From: Tritrichomonas musculus
Lineage: Eukaryota; Parabasalia; Tritrichomonadida; Tritrichomonadidae
Assembly: GCA_039105265.1 (NCBI GenBank)
Contig: JAPFFF010000033.1
Span: 806,001-870,000, forward strand
DNA length: 64,000 bases
Reading direction: 5' to 3'
Part shown: piece by piece, positions 40,406-51,292 of the stretch
How the letters are laid out: each line of letters begins with the position of its first letter
Position numbering within the stretch: position 1 is the first letter of the stretch
Translations under genes and position numbers: made by a program
Notes under the pieces: generated by a model
What the model was told of the DNA's origin: nothing
Seen by the model: only the letters and a program-made list of their open reading frames with translations
Database searches by the model: none

Positions 40406-41433
40406 TATTTGTTTTTAGAAAAATGTATTATATCTTGAAGTAAAAATTTTAGTTTTTAGGCTTCAAATGCGGTTTGTTATACTTGATGTTATCTTAATAT
40501 ATAAATATGTTTATTATTTCAAATAATTATTCTTATTAAACTTGATTCTTCTTCCATGTTTGTTGTAATTATTTATTGGATCACAAGGTATTCATCTTTT
40601 TTAAATAATAATTTAGAGCCATTATACTAAAGCATATTTATACCATCAAATAAACTTATTTGACATAGTTTAATTTATATGTTAGTAAAATAATATTTAT
40701 TACATTTTTAAAATCATCTATAATAACCAATATTTTTCGGGCCCATTTTGTTTATTGCTTTTGGCACTCTTTAAAAGAAGGCCAAATACTTTTTTATTAT
40801 TAATAGAAAAATAAAAATTTATTGTTATTGGAAGAAAAGAGCCATTATTTCATTTAATCTCAAAAACAAAAAGAAACATTAAATTACAAAGAAGAGTATC
40901 CTTTAATTTTTTCTTTGTCGTAATTTTATTCGAAGTAAAAATTTGAAGCAAAAAGTTTGATGAAAGACAATTTGCCAAATATGACGGTTTATATTTATGA
41001 CTAATTTATAATGCAATTTATTTATTAATTGTAAAAACGATTTCAGCTTAAAATTAAAATTTATATTATATTAAATTAATTGATGTACTATATGAAAGAA
41101 TGAAGATAAACGAAAAATACTAGAAGATGATTAATAGAAAAAGTGAAACTTTTGATTCACATAAAAATATTTCAATCATTCAAAAAAAAATTATTTGGGA
41201 CGTTTATTTTTCAATAAAATATTCCTTTTTCTTTTTTTTTTATATCTAAATACTATAAAATTGAAAATTTTATCATTAATTTACATTATTTATTTTTATT
41301 TTATATTTGAGTGGATAAGAATGAATAAACTTTTTGTTAAATAATTAAAAACGGTCAGATTTAAAAAGTTTTGGGGTAAAATGGGATATTAAAAAAGTAC
41401 ACTTTTTCATTTCAAATACGTTAAGGTATTAAC
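40406..41433. other. AT-rich 5' flank of the NUP210-like gene
   Basis: No ORF or repeat of note. TCATTTCA at 41407-41414, 25 nt before the ATG, is a possible initiator. Confidence 0.35.
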
Positions 41434-44400
41434 ATGCTCTGGCTCTTATATACCTTTGCACTCTGTGAACTCAAAATATCAGATGTTAATATCAGGCTTC
41501 CCATAAGTTGCGATAGAGAAGCAGGTCGTCCATATCAAATCATTACCTGCTTTTCTCCTAACGCTATTTTAACGCCTCAAAGTGAAGATCTCATCGAAAT
41601 CGAAATACTTTACCAAGATCTTACATCAACCGTTGCCAAAATTATTGTCAAGTACGGCGACCCACAACCAATAGCTACAGAAGTTTTAGTAACTGATGGC
41701 GAAGAAAGTACAAAAATTACAGTTAATATTGACCGAATTGACCACTTACAGATTATTTCAACTGCAAACTCTTTGTATGTAAACTCATTTTGCTCCATTA
41801 AAGTTAACGCCTACAATGTCGATGGACTTATTTTTAGCTCTCTAAACGGAACAGAGATCGAATGGGGCCCAGATACAATAGATAGACCTTTTGACTTTTA
41901 CAAACTAGAAGATACACCACTCAAAGGACTTTATGAAACCCTTCCAACAGATTATAATATTATTAGACCAAAACGAGTAGCATTAACTCATTTAACTTGC
42001 AAGATGATTAAGAGAGATGCTACAATGGCAAACCAACCTTTCAGGTTTGTCGATCCAATTGTCTTTGAACCAAGTAATCTTTATATGATCCAAGGATCCC
42101 AATCTCATCTTAATTTGTACTACGCTATTGTTATAAACAATGAAATCAAGCCAAATAAAAACAGAGTTATCAACTTAGACTCAGATTATGAGAATTTTAC
42201 CATCAAATCCTATACGCCATTAGTAGCTGAAGTTTCCGAAAATGGACACGTTGATGCTCTTAGTTTAGGTAAGACAACCGTTACAGCCCGTGATAATTCT
42301 TTATTATCCAATGTTGCAAATGCCGTTATTCACGTCGTCATTCCAAATGGCTTTAGATGGGACGAACAGTGGATCAAGACAAGTGATCAAAACACAGGTC
42401 CTTACGCCGTTGGTCCCTTTGAACCAAATATTTCCACAATCGTTCTTTTGTATGATAACAATACCTTAATTGTACCAGATCATTTCGAGTTCAAAATCTC
42501 TGATGATTGGAAAGAAATTGGTACCCACACAGTCCTCGTTCAATGCCCACAAGTCAACTATGATTTCCATGGCACTGTCCATACTTGTCCTCCACCAACA
42601 GTCCAACCCAGCTATGTAAGGCTTCCAGTTGGCTACAACAACTACCAATTCAAGATATTAGGTGGATCTGGTCATTTTGATTATATATATGATGATTCAT
42701 TATTATTGATTGACAGCGAATCCACACAAGAGCCCGTAGAACAAGAAGATGGCTATATTTTATCAACCCATTCACTTTCCCCCTTAAAAGAAGGCGAAGC
42801 TGTCATCACCATTGTCGATCAAAAATTTGAAGGCTACAATGCCACCCTAACAATTGTTACAGCCTACCCATACCGCATCAATTTAGTTGTCAATGGCACC
42901 GAACTTTTAGTTGGTGAGAAATTTACCAATTATACTGCCTATGTATATGATCAATTTGGTAATTTATTTGACAACATCCAAGAAGTTGACATTATTCCCG
43001 AAAACACGACCATTCTTAACGAAGGATTAATTGCTACCTCACCAGGCTTCACCACTGTTCATGCCTCCATTGGCAATCTCAAATCCAATAATGTAACAAT
43101 CATGGTCATGGACAAATTAAAGGTCAGCTCACCATTAAATGGAACCTCAATGACCACCTTAAACATGGGCAGAACTGGAGGTCCAATTTCATGGGGTAAC
43201 ACACCACAAATTAATATCATTACTTGTGATGGCGCCAAATTTGAGTTCCTTGATAATTTCACACTCATTAAATTCCTCGAAGATTATGAAGGCATTTGTA
43301 CCTTACAAGTTATGAACCAGCCAACTGCCGATAATCCAAATCCACGCATTTTAGAGGCCAACTTTAGAGTCACCTTAGAGAAACTCTGCTATGTAGCCAT
43401 ATTGCCAGTTGATTCAGATTCTAATGATGTCTATGAATGTGGCTTGTTGATGTCAACCATTGATGCCAACGAAAATGATGAGACAGATTATCACAATCGC
43501 GTTGATCATGTCCGAATTCCATACAAGCATCATTTGGAGCTCAAATTGTTTGCCTATGGCGAAAACAACAAAAGACTTGGCACTTACTGTGAGCCTGGTT
43601 CGGACATTGTTCTTAGTACACACGATGGAAACGAAAGCATTTATCATGATCCATTTGCTATTGAAACTGACTTGAATGCAACCATTCATATTAAGGACAA
43701 CTTGCCAATTATTCCACTCCAAGTTGATGTTGTTTATCCACACAGGACACGAGAGCCAAATCCATTCTCTCTCTACAAGAAGAACATTCAAGGAGCAGAA
43801 GCACACATTGTTCATGGCTGTGGACCATTCAACGTTGAAGGTGAAGGTGTTCAGCTTATTGACAATAGAGTCTTGCATATTGATCCTTCATTCAAGCCAA
43901 TCAGAACTGTTTTAATAACCGACCGTTGCATACCAGAGAATAACTACTCAATTGACGTTCAAACATTCTCAATCGGAAGCCTTGAAATCGAAGGTCCTGA
44001 TCAAGCAATTGTCGGAGATCGTCTTGAATTCACTCCTCATCTCATTACACCAGACGGCAAGACACTTCCTTCTGAATTTTACGATCAGATTGTTTGGCAG
44101 TCCAATCCAAGAGAGAACTTGACCTACAACAACGAAACAGGCAAGTGGGAAATCACCGTTACCAAGCCGGGAAGATTGGAATTGATATTGGTAGCAGATG
44201 ATATTCGTAGATCACATCCATTGGTCGTCTTTGAGAAGATTCTTCCTAAGAAAGATCACATTACGATGTTTGTAGGTGAAACATTGCCAATTGAGTTCGA
44301 TGGCCTTGATAAAGACCGAATTAAAATCGATTCAAGCGATCCTGAAATTGTTTCCTTTGGAAATAATCTCATAGCAACAGCGCATAAGCCAGGAATTGTT

Positions 44401-46185
44401 AATGCAACGGCATATTTCCCTGACTATCCAGGCTTTGATAAGGTTAACATAACAATTCATGTACTTGAAGCTAAACGATTGATTTTAGAATGCAATAAAA
44501 CTAACCTTGAAACAGGCGATCCAGTCTATGTTGGCTCATATGTCCATGTTGTTCCTTATATTGAGACAGACATTGGCTTGCTTCCACCTAAAACAATCAA
44601 ATGGCAAATTGACGGCAGCGACAGTTGGGAGAAGCTTTATGATCATTCAATCATGATTCAAGGCGAGAAAGAAGGAACTGTTGTAATTACGGCTTCTTCA
44701 ATCAACGATCTTCAGAATCAGACCAGAATTTATTACGATTATAAATTGAAGCTTACTAATCCTGGCCATATTAAGATACCAGTTGGAAGCACATATGATG
44801 TAAAACCAATTGATGACTTGCAAAATGTCACATATGAAATTGCGCCATACAATTGTCTTCATAAAGTTTCAGGCGTTACAATCAATGAAACAGGAACAAT
44901 CCATGCTGGCTCAGAAGGTAGATATGTTGTAATTGTCAACTACAAGAATCAATGGGAAGCAATACCATTAACAATCACTAAGCCATCTAAAGTCTATCTT
45001 CAATCAGAAGCGACACAAATTGTTCATCCAAGAGTCTTTGACACTGATTATCAAGAATATTCTCCATTCAATGGTTCAACTGTCACTTTTTCACCTAAAT
45101 TTGAATATGTTAATTATGATGGCCATTTCACATTTGACATTCCACCTGATGATAATATTGAGCCAATTTTGGTTGATGCTAATGTATCAATCGATCCTCT
45201 TTGGTTGCAGTCTCATTCGGCACTTTTGTTCCCAAGAAAGAACATCTATCCACAGAATCCTATCGTTCAAAAGGGTGCCCAGTTACAGTTCAAGTGTCAA
45301 GCAGCTAAGCCTAACTATCATTCAGTCAATCCTCGTGTTGCTACTATTTCTAATTCTGGTCTTTTGACTGCTCACAAAGAAGGTAAGACACTTGTTCAAT
45401 GCACACCTGAGATTGAAACGAGCGTTGTTGTTGTTTCCTTTGAATCTGTCACTTTGAAGAAAGTCAAAGAACATCTTTATAAAGTCGAAGGCCATTTCAT
45501 CCCTCAAAACGCACAAGGCTCAAGCTTGTTCTTCTCTGACGACATCTCTTATAGATACAAGTGGGATGCTACTGAATGTGGCTATACACAAGACGTAATT
45601 GAAAATGGCGAGCATTATTGCAAGTTGGTGTTTTATGATAGACACCTTTGCCCTGAGCATTCAATTCTTTCCGTTAATGTTGAATCACCTAAAACTGGAA
45701 TTAATTTGGTAGGTGAAACAGACGTCTTCTTAAAGAATACTTACTTTTTGATAACACCGATAGTAACCGTCGGAATTGCTCCTGATCAAAAAGTTTTCGA
45801 ATTCGATCTGAAAAGAGCTACTCAAAATAGCTCGTTGACAGACGATATCTCTTACGAATTGCCTCCAAATGTAAACTTGACTTGGGACGATACTAAATCT
45901 AAGGTCAAACTTCACTTCTTCAAGGGCTTCAAGGGTGGTCCAGTAATCTTCGAACATAATGACCCACCTTACGAAAGAGTTAAGTTGATCTTGCAGTTGG
46001 ATAACTCGTCTTGGGCATCTTCATTCTTCAATCCTTCCCCTCAGAGATGGGATCCTTACGTGTTGATCGGTTCAATCATTATTACTATCTTGATGGCCAT
46101 TTACGTGTTCACAAGCTTGAATGAAGGTGATCTTCTTCCTCCTTATTCTCCTTACCAGGTCAAAAATAAGAAAAAGAGAAACTGA
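41434..46185 (+). CDS. NUP210: NUP210/gp210-like nuclear pore membrane glycoprotein
   Basis: A 1583-aa homologue of the pore-membrane nucleoporin gp210, which lines the nuclear pore from the perinuclear lumen. A signal peptide (MLWLLYTFALCEL) is followed by a long luminal region of Ig/BIG2-like beta domains. Near residues 105-145, HLQIISTANSLYVNSFCSIK and DGLIFSSLNGTEIEW align with animal gp210 (IQIVSTTRELYLEDSPLEL, GNTFSTLAGLVFEW). GHVDALSLGKTTVTARD and SGSGHFDYIYDD-type segments recur. One membrane helix (YVLIGSIIITILMAIYVF, about 1543-1560) precedes a cytosolic tail of about 23 residues (PPYSPYQVKNKKKRN), the gp210 topology with a shorter tail. Many N-x-S/T sites fit a glycosylated luminal domain. 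Codon use is GC-richer than its surroundings. A bacterial-type BIG2 surface protein is less likely given the N-terminal match. Confidence 0.82.
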   Translation: MLWLLYTFALCELKISDVNIRLPISCDREAGRPYQIITCFSPNAILTPQSEDLIEIEILYQDLTSTVAKIIVKYGDPQPIATEVLVTDGEESTKITVNIDRIDHLQIISTANSLYVNSFCSIKVNAYNVDGLIFSSLNGTEIEWGPDTIDRPFDFYKLEDTPLKGLYETLPTDYNIIRPKRVALTHLTCKMIKRDATMANQPFRFVDPIVFEPSNLYMIQGSQSHLNLYYAIVINNEIKPNKNRVINLDSDYENFTIKSYTPLVAEVSENGHVDALSLGKTTVTARDNSLLSNVANAVIHVVIPNGFRWDEQWIKTSDQNTGPYAVGPFEPNISTIVLLYDNNTLIVPDHFEFKISDDWKEIGTHTVLVQCPQVNYDFHGTVHTCPPPTVQPSYVRLPVGYNNYQFKILGGSGHFDYIYDDSLLLIDSESTQEPVEQEDGYILSTHSLSPLKEGEAVITIVDQKFEGYNATLTIVTAYPYRINLVVNGTELLVGEKFTNYTAYVYDQFGNLFDNIQEVDIIPENTTILNEGLIATSPGFTTVHASIGNLKSNNVTIMVMDKLKVSSPLNGTSMTTLNMGRTGGPISWGNTPQINIITCDGAKFEFLDNFTLIKFLEDYEGICTLQVMNQPTADNPNPRILEANFRVTLEKLCYVAILPVDSDSNDVYECGLLMSTIDANENDETDYHNRVDHVRIPYKHHLELKLFAYGENNKRLGTYCEPGSDIVLSTHDGNESIYHDPFAIETDLNATIHIKDNLPIIPLQVDVVYPHRTREPNPFSLYKKNIQGAEAHIVHGCGPFNVEGEGVQLIDNRVLHIDPSFKPIRTVLITDRCIPENNYSIDVQTFSIGSLEIEGPDQAIVGDRLEFTPHLITPDGKTLPSEFYDQIVWQSNPRENLTYNNETGKWEITVTKPGRLELILVADDIRRSHPLVVFEKILPKKDHITMFVGETLPIEFDGLDKDRIKIDSSDPEIVSFGNNLIATAHKPGIVNATAYFPDYPGFDKVNITIHVLEAKRLILECNKTNLETGDPVYVGSYVHVVPYIETDIGLLPPKTIKWQIDGSDSWEKLYDHSIMIQGEKEGTVVITASSINDLQNQTRIYYDYKLKLTNPGHIKIPVGSTYDVKPIDDLQNVTYEIAPYNCLHKVSGVTINETGTIHAGSEGRYVVIVNYKNQWEAIPLTITKPSKVYLQSEATQIVHPRVFDTDYQEYSPFNGSTVTFSPKFEYVNYDGHFTFDIPPDDNIEPILVDANVSIDPLWLQSHSALLFPRKNIYPQNPIVQKGAQLQFKCQAAKPNYHSVNPRVATISNSGLLTAHKEGKTLVQCTPEIETSVVVVSFESVTLKKVKEHLYKVEGHFIPQNAQGSSLFFSDDISYRYKWDATECGYTQDVIENGEHYCKLVFYDRHLCPEHSILSVNVESPKTGINLVGETDVFLKNTYFLITPIVTVGIAPDQKVFEFDLKRATQNSSLTDDISYELPPNVNLTWDDTKSKVKLHFFKGFKGGPVIFEHNDPPYERVKLILQLDNSSWASSFFNPSPQRWDPYVLIGSIIITILMAIYVFTSLNEGDLLPPYSPYQVKNKKKRN

Positions 46186-46496
46186 ATGAAAATAAAATAC
46201 AATAATAATAAAAAAAAATAAAATAAAATAAAAAATTAAAAAAAAAATAAAAAAAAAAAAAAAAATTATTTAGCTTTAAAGCCTAATCATTTATAGGTGT
46301 AATTTTCTCTTCGCCTAAAAAGTAATTATTGAACCTTTCCTTTTTTTTTTTTTTTTCCTTTTTCAATGTATAAAGTATTCAAAATGATTTAAACTCAAGC
46401 AAAGAAAAAGAGGTTTATGATTTGTGATTTAAATAAGAAATTTATAAAGTAAGATATTTATTTATTTTAGAATTAACAAATATCTGTATCTATTTT
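46186..46496. other. 3' flank of NUP210-like gene, A-rich
   Basis: An A-rich tract with AAATAAAAT runs (46200-46265) and a T run (46338-46356). No gene was found; AATAAA-like signals are many. Confidence 0.4.
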
Positions 46497-48791
46497 CTAT
46501 TTTCTTTTTTTGTTGCTATAGATTTCATGTTTTTTCAATAAATTGATTATTTCTGTATTTTCTTTTTGAATTGCTTTTTGCAATGCTGTGATATTAATAA
46601 AAAAAGCAAAATTTCGTTCAAAATTGAAAGAAATTTCATTTATCAATTTGACAAAAAAAAATTGAATTGAATTGAATTTTTGAATGTTATTGAAAATTTT
46701 CTGTTGGAATTTCATTCAAACTTAAATATTGATAATTATATAAAATAGTTTATTTTAAAATACTCATCTTATTCAAATCAAGATTATTCTTTGATAGCAA
46801 AAGCTTAACAATTTCAATATTATCTTTTTCAACAGCTAAATACAAAGGTGTTTTTTGAATTTATTTGAATATACTTCATTAAAAGCTATTTGTTAAAATT
46901 GTATGAAATTATTTGAATTTGAACTTTATTCATTTATTTAAATTTGAAATTTCATTAATAAAAAAGTTGTGAAATTTTATTAAAAATTTTTGTTAAATGC
47001 TATTAGAACATTATTAACAAAACAGTAATCAAATATTTGTTTTGAAATGCTGTGAAAATATAAAATATTCAATGTAATTAAAAATGCATGTATTTGAAAT
47101 TTTATTTAAAGGAGTTTGAAATGCTCGATAAATTAATATCAATATTTTCACAAGCTAACAAAAGCTTTATTATTTCAATATTTTCTTTTTCAATTGCATT
47201 ATATAATGCTGTTTTATGAACAAAAAATTTAAAGAATTTCATTCATTAAAATAAGTATAAATGCTATTGAAATTTTTGAATGAAATTTTATTCAAAAGAA
47301 TGACTGATAAATTTCATTTGATAAAAACAATCATTGAATTGAATTAAAAGAGATTAATTTGTAATGTAATAAAAATATTTTTTTAGTAACCTCATTAAAT
47401 TTAAAAAAAAAAATGTAATAAAAAAAATGAACCAAAATTTCATAAATCTAATTATCTGAAATTATATTAGAATTTATATGTGACAATTGATAATATATTT
47501 ACATTAATGTTTGGATTAGACAATAGTAATTGAATAATATCAATGTTTTCTTTTTCAATTGCAATATGCAGTGGTGTTTTATAAAATCAATTTTATAATT
47601 TCATTTAAATATTTTATAAGAAATTTTATTGAAAATATTCATAATTTGAAATGTAATTTAAAAATGATTCAAAATGTAATAAATATTAACTGATATAAAT
47701 TTCATTAAAACAACTAATTTAAAATTTTATTTAAATGTTGAATTTTTAATTTCATTCAATTTAATTCAAATGAAATTCAAAATATTGAATATTAAACGTC
47801 ATTGAAATATTTTGGGTATGAAATTGTATAAATTTATTTGATTTTAAGAATTTCATCAGAAGTATGATAAAAAACTGAAAAAAATTTTCTAATTCAAAAA
47901 TTGAATTTAAATTAACAAATAAAAATTTCATTAAAAAAACCATTTTCAAAATGATGTGAAATATTAAGGTAAAATAGATTGTAAGTTTACATATATATTT
48001 CGATCAGCCAATAGCATTTTAACAATTTCTATATTTCCATTTTCAGCTGCTATATACAAAGGAGTTTTATTAAATCCTCATTAAAAATCTCATACAAAAA
48101 ATTGAATTGAAATTTCATAAAGATATTTGTTTTGGAATTTCATTGAAAAGAAGTTGTTTTAAAATGAAATTAATTTTTTTAAATTGTAACTTCATTGAAA
48201 TATTTTATTTTGAATTTTATTAAATTTATTAATTTGAAATATAATAAAAAAAAATGTTTTTAAAATTGACCTTTTATTAACGTCAATTTTTGTATTTTCT
48301 AACAGCAATCTTACAATTTCAACTTCATTCAATTCTACAGCAAAAAGTAATGGAGTTTTATATAAATCAAATAAGAATATCATAAAAAATATTGTTTAAA
48401 ATTCCATTGATTGCATTTGGTATAGAATTTCATTAATACAATTTTTGAATTTCATTTGCAAATTGCAAAATATGAATATAATAAGCTAAAATAATAAAGA
48501 TTTAAAATACAACTAATATTCACTTCAATTTCTGAATTAGATAACAATAATTTAACAATTTCCACATTTCTTTTATCAATGGCAAGAAACAAAGGAGTCT
48601 TATAAATATAATGAATTACAAACTTCATCAATAATAAAAGATATAAAATTTCATTTAAAATAATTTGAAATGTTATTGAAATCAATTTATCAAAAAATAG
48701 ATTTTGTATTGACATTTATTTCAGGGACAGACAACAGTAATCTAATCATTTCCATATTTTCTTCTTTGATAGCAAGATGTAATGCAGTAGT
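46497..48791 (-). pseudogene. Split array of eight ankyrin repeats separated by AT-rich spacers
   Basis: Reading the minus strand, seven blocks each encode exactly 28 codons from [KT]T[PA]L to [DIYE][VIL]N: 48708-48791, 48518-48601, 48276-48359, 47985-48068, 47497-47580, 47132-47215 and 46771-46854. An eighth ends ITALQKAIQKENTEIINLLK...KKRK-stop at 46497. Each has the ankyrin core (for example KTPLHIAIEKENIDIIQLLL). Spacers of roughly 100-400 bp, with stops in all frames and many GAAATTTCATT motifs, sit at the same place in each repeat, the loop between helix pairs. Block edges share TTTAT before KTPL and ATTTT about 9 nt after the last Asn. Canonical GT...AG sites are not shared by all. It is either an unusual multi-intron ankyrin gene continuing the DUF3447 gene, or a dead array whose spacers expanded. 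Confidence 0.65.
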
Positions 48792-48921
48792 ATAAAGAAA
48801 TATATATAGTCGAAATGTCATTAATAAAAAAAACTATTTTTAAAACATCATAAAAAAATAAACAATTTTAAACCAAATAAAAAAAATGTTTTTTTTGAAA
48901 TTGAATTTAAAACAGAGATAA

Positions 48922-49998
48922 TTAAACTAAGTGTTGGTTAATATCAGTTTCATTGTCTCTCTCTTTCAAGATCAATTCAACAAGTGTATAATAATCATAT
49001 TGTATCAAATCAAAAAGTGAAAGTTCTGTTATCAAACTTTTTGAAATGAAAGCAAAATTGTAATATTTCAAACAAACCGTAAATTGGTCTGAAAAACTAT
49101 TTTTATCATCTTGAAAAAAATTATTTTGAATATAATTAGCAACATTATTATGATGGCATTTAATTGCTTCTTCAAGACATTTTTCAAATGATTTGAATTT
49201 CGGTTGAACATTTTTTTCTTCTAAAAGATGAATCAATTCTTCATTTTGGCTATGAATAGCATAAATCCAGAGTGATGGTGTTAATTCAACTCCATTCATA
49301 AACAAATATTTAAAAATTTGGATCGATCCGAAGAAAGCTGCATATTCAATTAAACTTGTTTTGTTTTGAATTAATAATAAATTTGTTTCAAAAATTGACG
49401 GTTTAATTGAATTTTTCAATGAATATGTTGTTTTATTAACATATATAATAAACTCTTCAATTAAATCTTCTCTAATTAATTTGCATATGTAGTCTTCATT
49501 TTCTCCAATTTTTCTGTTTTCTTCAAAATTTTCTGGAATTTCAAAATTTTTGTCATTGAAAAATGGTTGAATTTCTTTATAAAAAAACTGTGGATATTTA
49601 GCTGATCTATATTTATAATTCGTCATCTTATTTGCTATCTTTTGATTAATCTCTATTATCTTTTCTTTTATTAAAAAAAGAAGAATTGCCTTGCTCTTTT
49701 TAAAAATATTGAAAACTTCAAAATTTGAAAAATTTTTTGTTATATCGCTTTTTAAATATCGAAGAATTTGAATTATTTTGCTAAAAAAATCTTGAGAACG
49801 ATAATGATTATTGGATATTTTAGATATTAGGTAAAGTATGGACTTGAATTCATGCTTATCTTTGTGAATGACATTATCATTTATAAATTGAATGAGATTT
49901 TGATAATTTTCTTCCTTATTATCTTGGTTCTCAATATATTCCAAAAAATGGTGCTGAATATTTTGCATGATACCTAAATATTTTTGAATATTAGTCAT
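48922..49998 (-). CDS. DUF3447 / ankyrin family protein (N-terminal part)
   Basis: A trichomonad DUF3447-type protein. The start is taken at MTNIQKYLGIMQNIQ (base 49998), the usual beginning of this family; ten further codons are open upstream to 50028. Residues about 1-180 form the helical N-terminal domain typical of these proteins (a run of charged helices, SAKYPQFFYKEIQPFF). ENEDYICKLIREDLIEEFIIYVN opens the degenerate ankyrin-like DUF3447 region, with SLIEYAAFFGSIQIFKYLFMNGVEL and LWIYAIHSQNEELIHLLEEKNV. The ORF ends in LVELILKERDNETDINQHLV, at the same within-repeat position where the spacers interrupt the eight downstream ankyrin blocks (48791-46497). It may thus be exon 1 of a split gene or a shortened protein. 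Confidence 0.7.
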   Translation of the reverse strand: MTNIQKYLGIMQNIQHHFLEYIENQDNKEENYQNLIQFINDNVIHKDKHEFKSILYLISKISNNHYRSQDFFSKIIQILRYLKSDITKNFSNFEVFNIFKKSKAILLFLIKEKIIEINQKIANKMTNYKYRSAKYPQFFYKEIQPFFNDKNFEIPENFEENRKIGENEDYICKLIREDLIEEFIIYVNKTTYSLKNSIKPSIFETNLLLIQNKTSLIEYAAFFGSIQIFKYLFMNGVELTPSLWIYAIHSQNEELIHLLEEKNVQPKFKSFEKCLEEAIKCHHNNVANYIQNNFFQDDKNSFSDQFTVCLKYYNFAFISKSLITELSLFDLIQYDYYTLVELILKERDNETDINQHLV

Positions 49999-50028
49999 TT
50001 TGTTTATGAAAAGTATAAATGTAACCAT

Positions 50029-51292
50029 ATTTTCATGAAATTTAAATCAAGGATTCAAACAAAATTTTTCTATAAGCCCAGGATTATTATGTAAAAATCG
50101 ATTATGAATGCATTTGTTATTCGATTTTGAATACTTAAAAGCTTAATTGTGCATAAGCATAAGAAATGAACATTTAAAGTAAAAACTAATGGTTAGCATT
50201 TTATATTTTTGGCAGGTATAAAACAATTAAATATGAAATTTAATATTTTTTGTTTCAATATAAGAAAAATGTTTTTATTTATATATATTATTTTTTTATA
50301 AATCAAGATAGAAAGTTTATTTATCTTTAAAATATGCAATAATTATATGCTATTAAAGAAAAAATAGTATTTATTGTAATCCGCCGAATCAATTTTTATA
50401 TTTTGCCAGTTTATAAATGTAAAGAATACATTATATTTTAATTATTGATTTTTATTTCATTTTATCTTTGAATGTATCTTATTTTTACCTAACTAAAAAA
50501 AAAATTATATAGTCTTCATTTTTATTTTATTATTTTAATGGCTTAGACTACTTTATATTTCAATAAATTTATAGAATATACTCATGTTTCATAAAGACTT
50601 TAGATATAATTCAATGATGTAAGTTTTTTTACTAAATAAACTTTCGGCCAAATATCGTCAATTAAAATGCAACTGCCTATCAATTTTAAAATACCATTCA
50701 AATATTGAATTATTTTTATTCCCACATTTTTTTAATACCCATTTTATCTTGTTTATTCTAGATTCTTTATCTTTAATATTCACTCCAATTTTTATTTAAA
50801 TATTAATATTATTTATTATTATTATTATTTTAAAATTATAATATTAAATTATTCGAATATTATTATTCAATTTATATATTTATTTTTTTTATATGATTCT
50901 GTAAAAAGTCCAAAATATTTTATTATTATAAATATAAAAGATGAAAACAAAATATTATATGAATTTAATAATTAAACAAATATTTTAAAATAGTAAATTT
51001 GATTTAAATATATAGGAATAAATAATAGATATTTTCTTTTATAATACTTTTTATATTAAATTCTTTCAATTATAAAAATAATCATCGCAATATTTGTATG
51101 GAGTTTAATTCAAATTTCTATATATTTTAAAAAGGAGAAAATTGAATTGGAAAGTGGATAAAATTTAGCGTATTTTCGTTATATACGATAATTTTTGATA
51201 TAAAAAGTTTAACTTTTTCCTTTCTCCCTTTTGAAATGACATAATTTTTTTAATCAACCTTAAAATTTTAAATCACTTTATTATTTATCTAG
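50029..51292. other. AT-rich intergenic region between divergent genes
   Basis: Strongly A/T-rich, with no ORF over 60 codons that looks real and no repeat recognised. It must contain the promoters of the DUF3447 gene (left) and the IBD gene (right). Confidence 0.4.
51273..51283 (+). promoter_or_regulatory. Initiator element TCACTTTATTA
   Basis: It closely matches the trichomonad initiator TCAYTWYTCATTA in its first part. Start at A51275 would give an 18-nt leader to ATG 51293, a typical length. The gene it drives encodes a protein of the family that binds this very motif. Confidence 0.5.
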
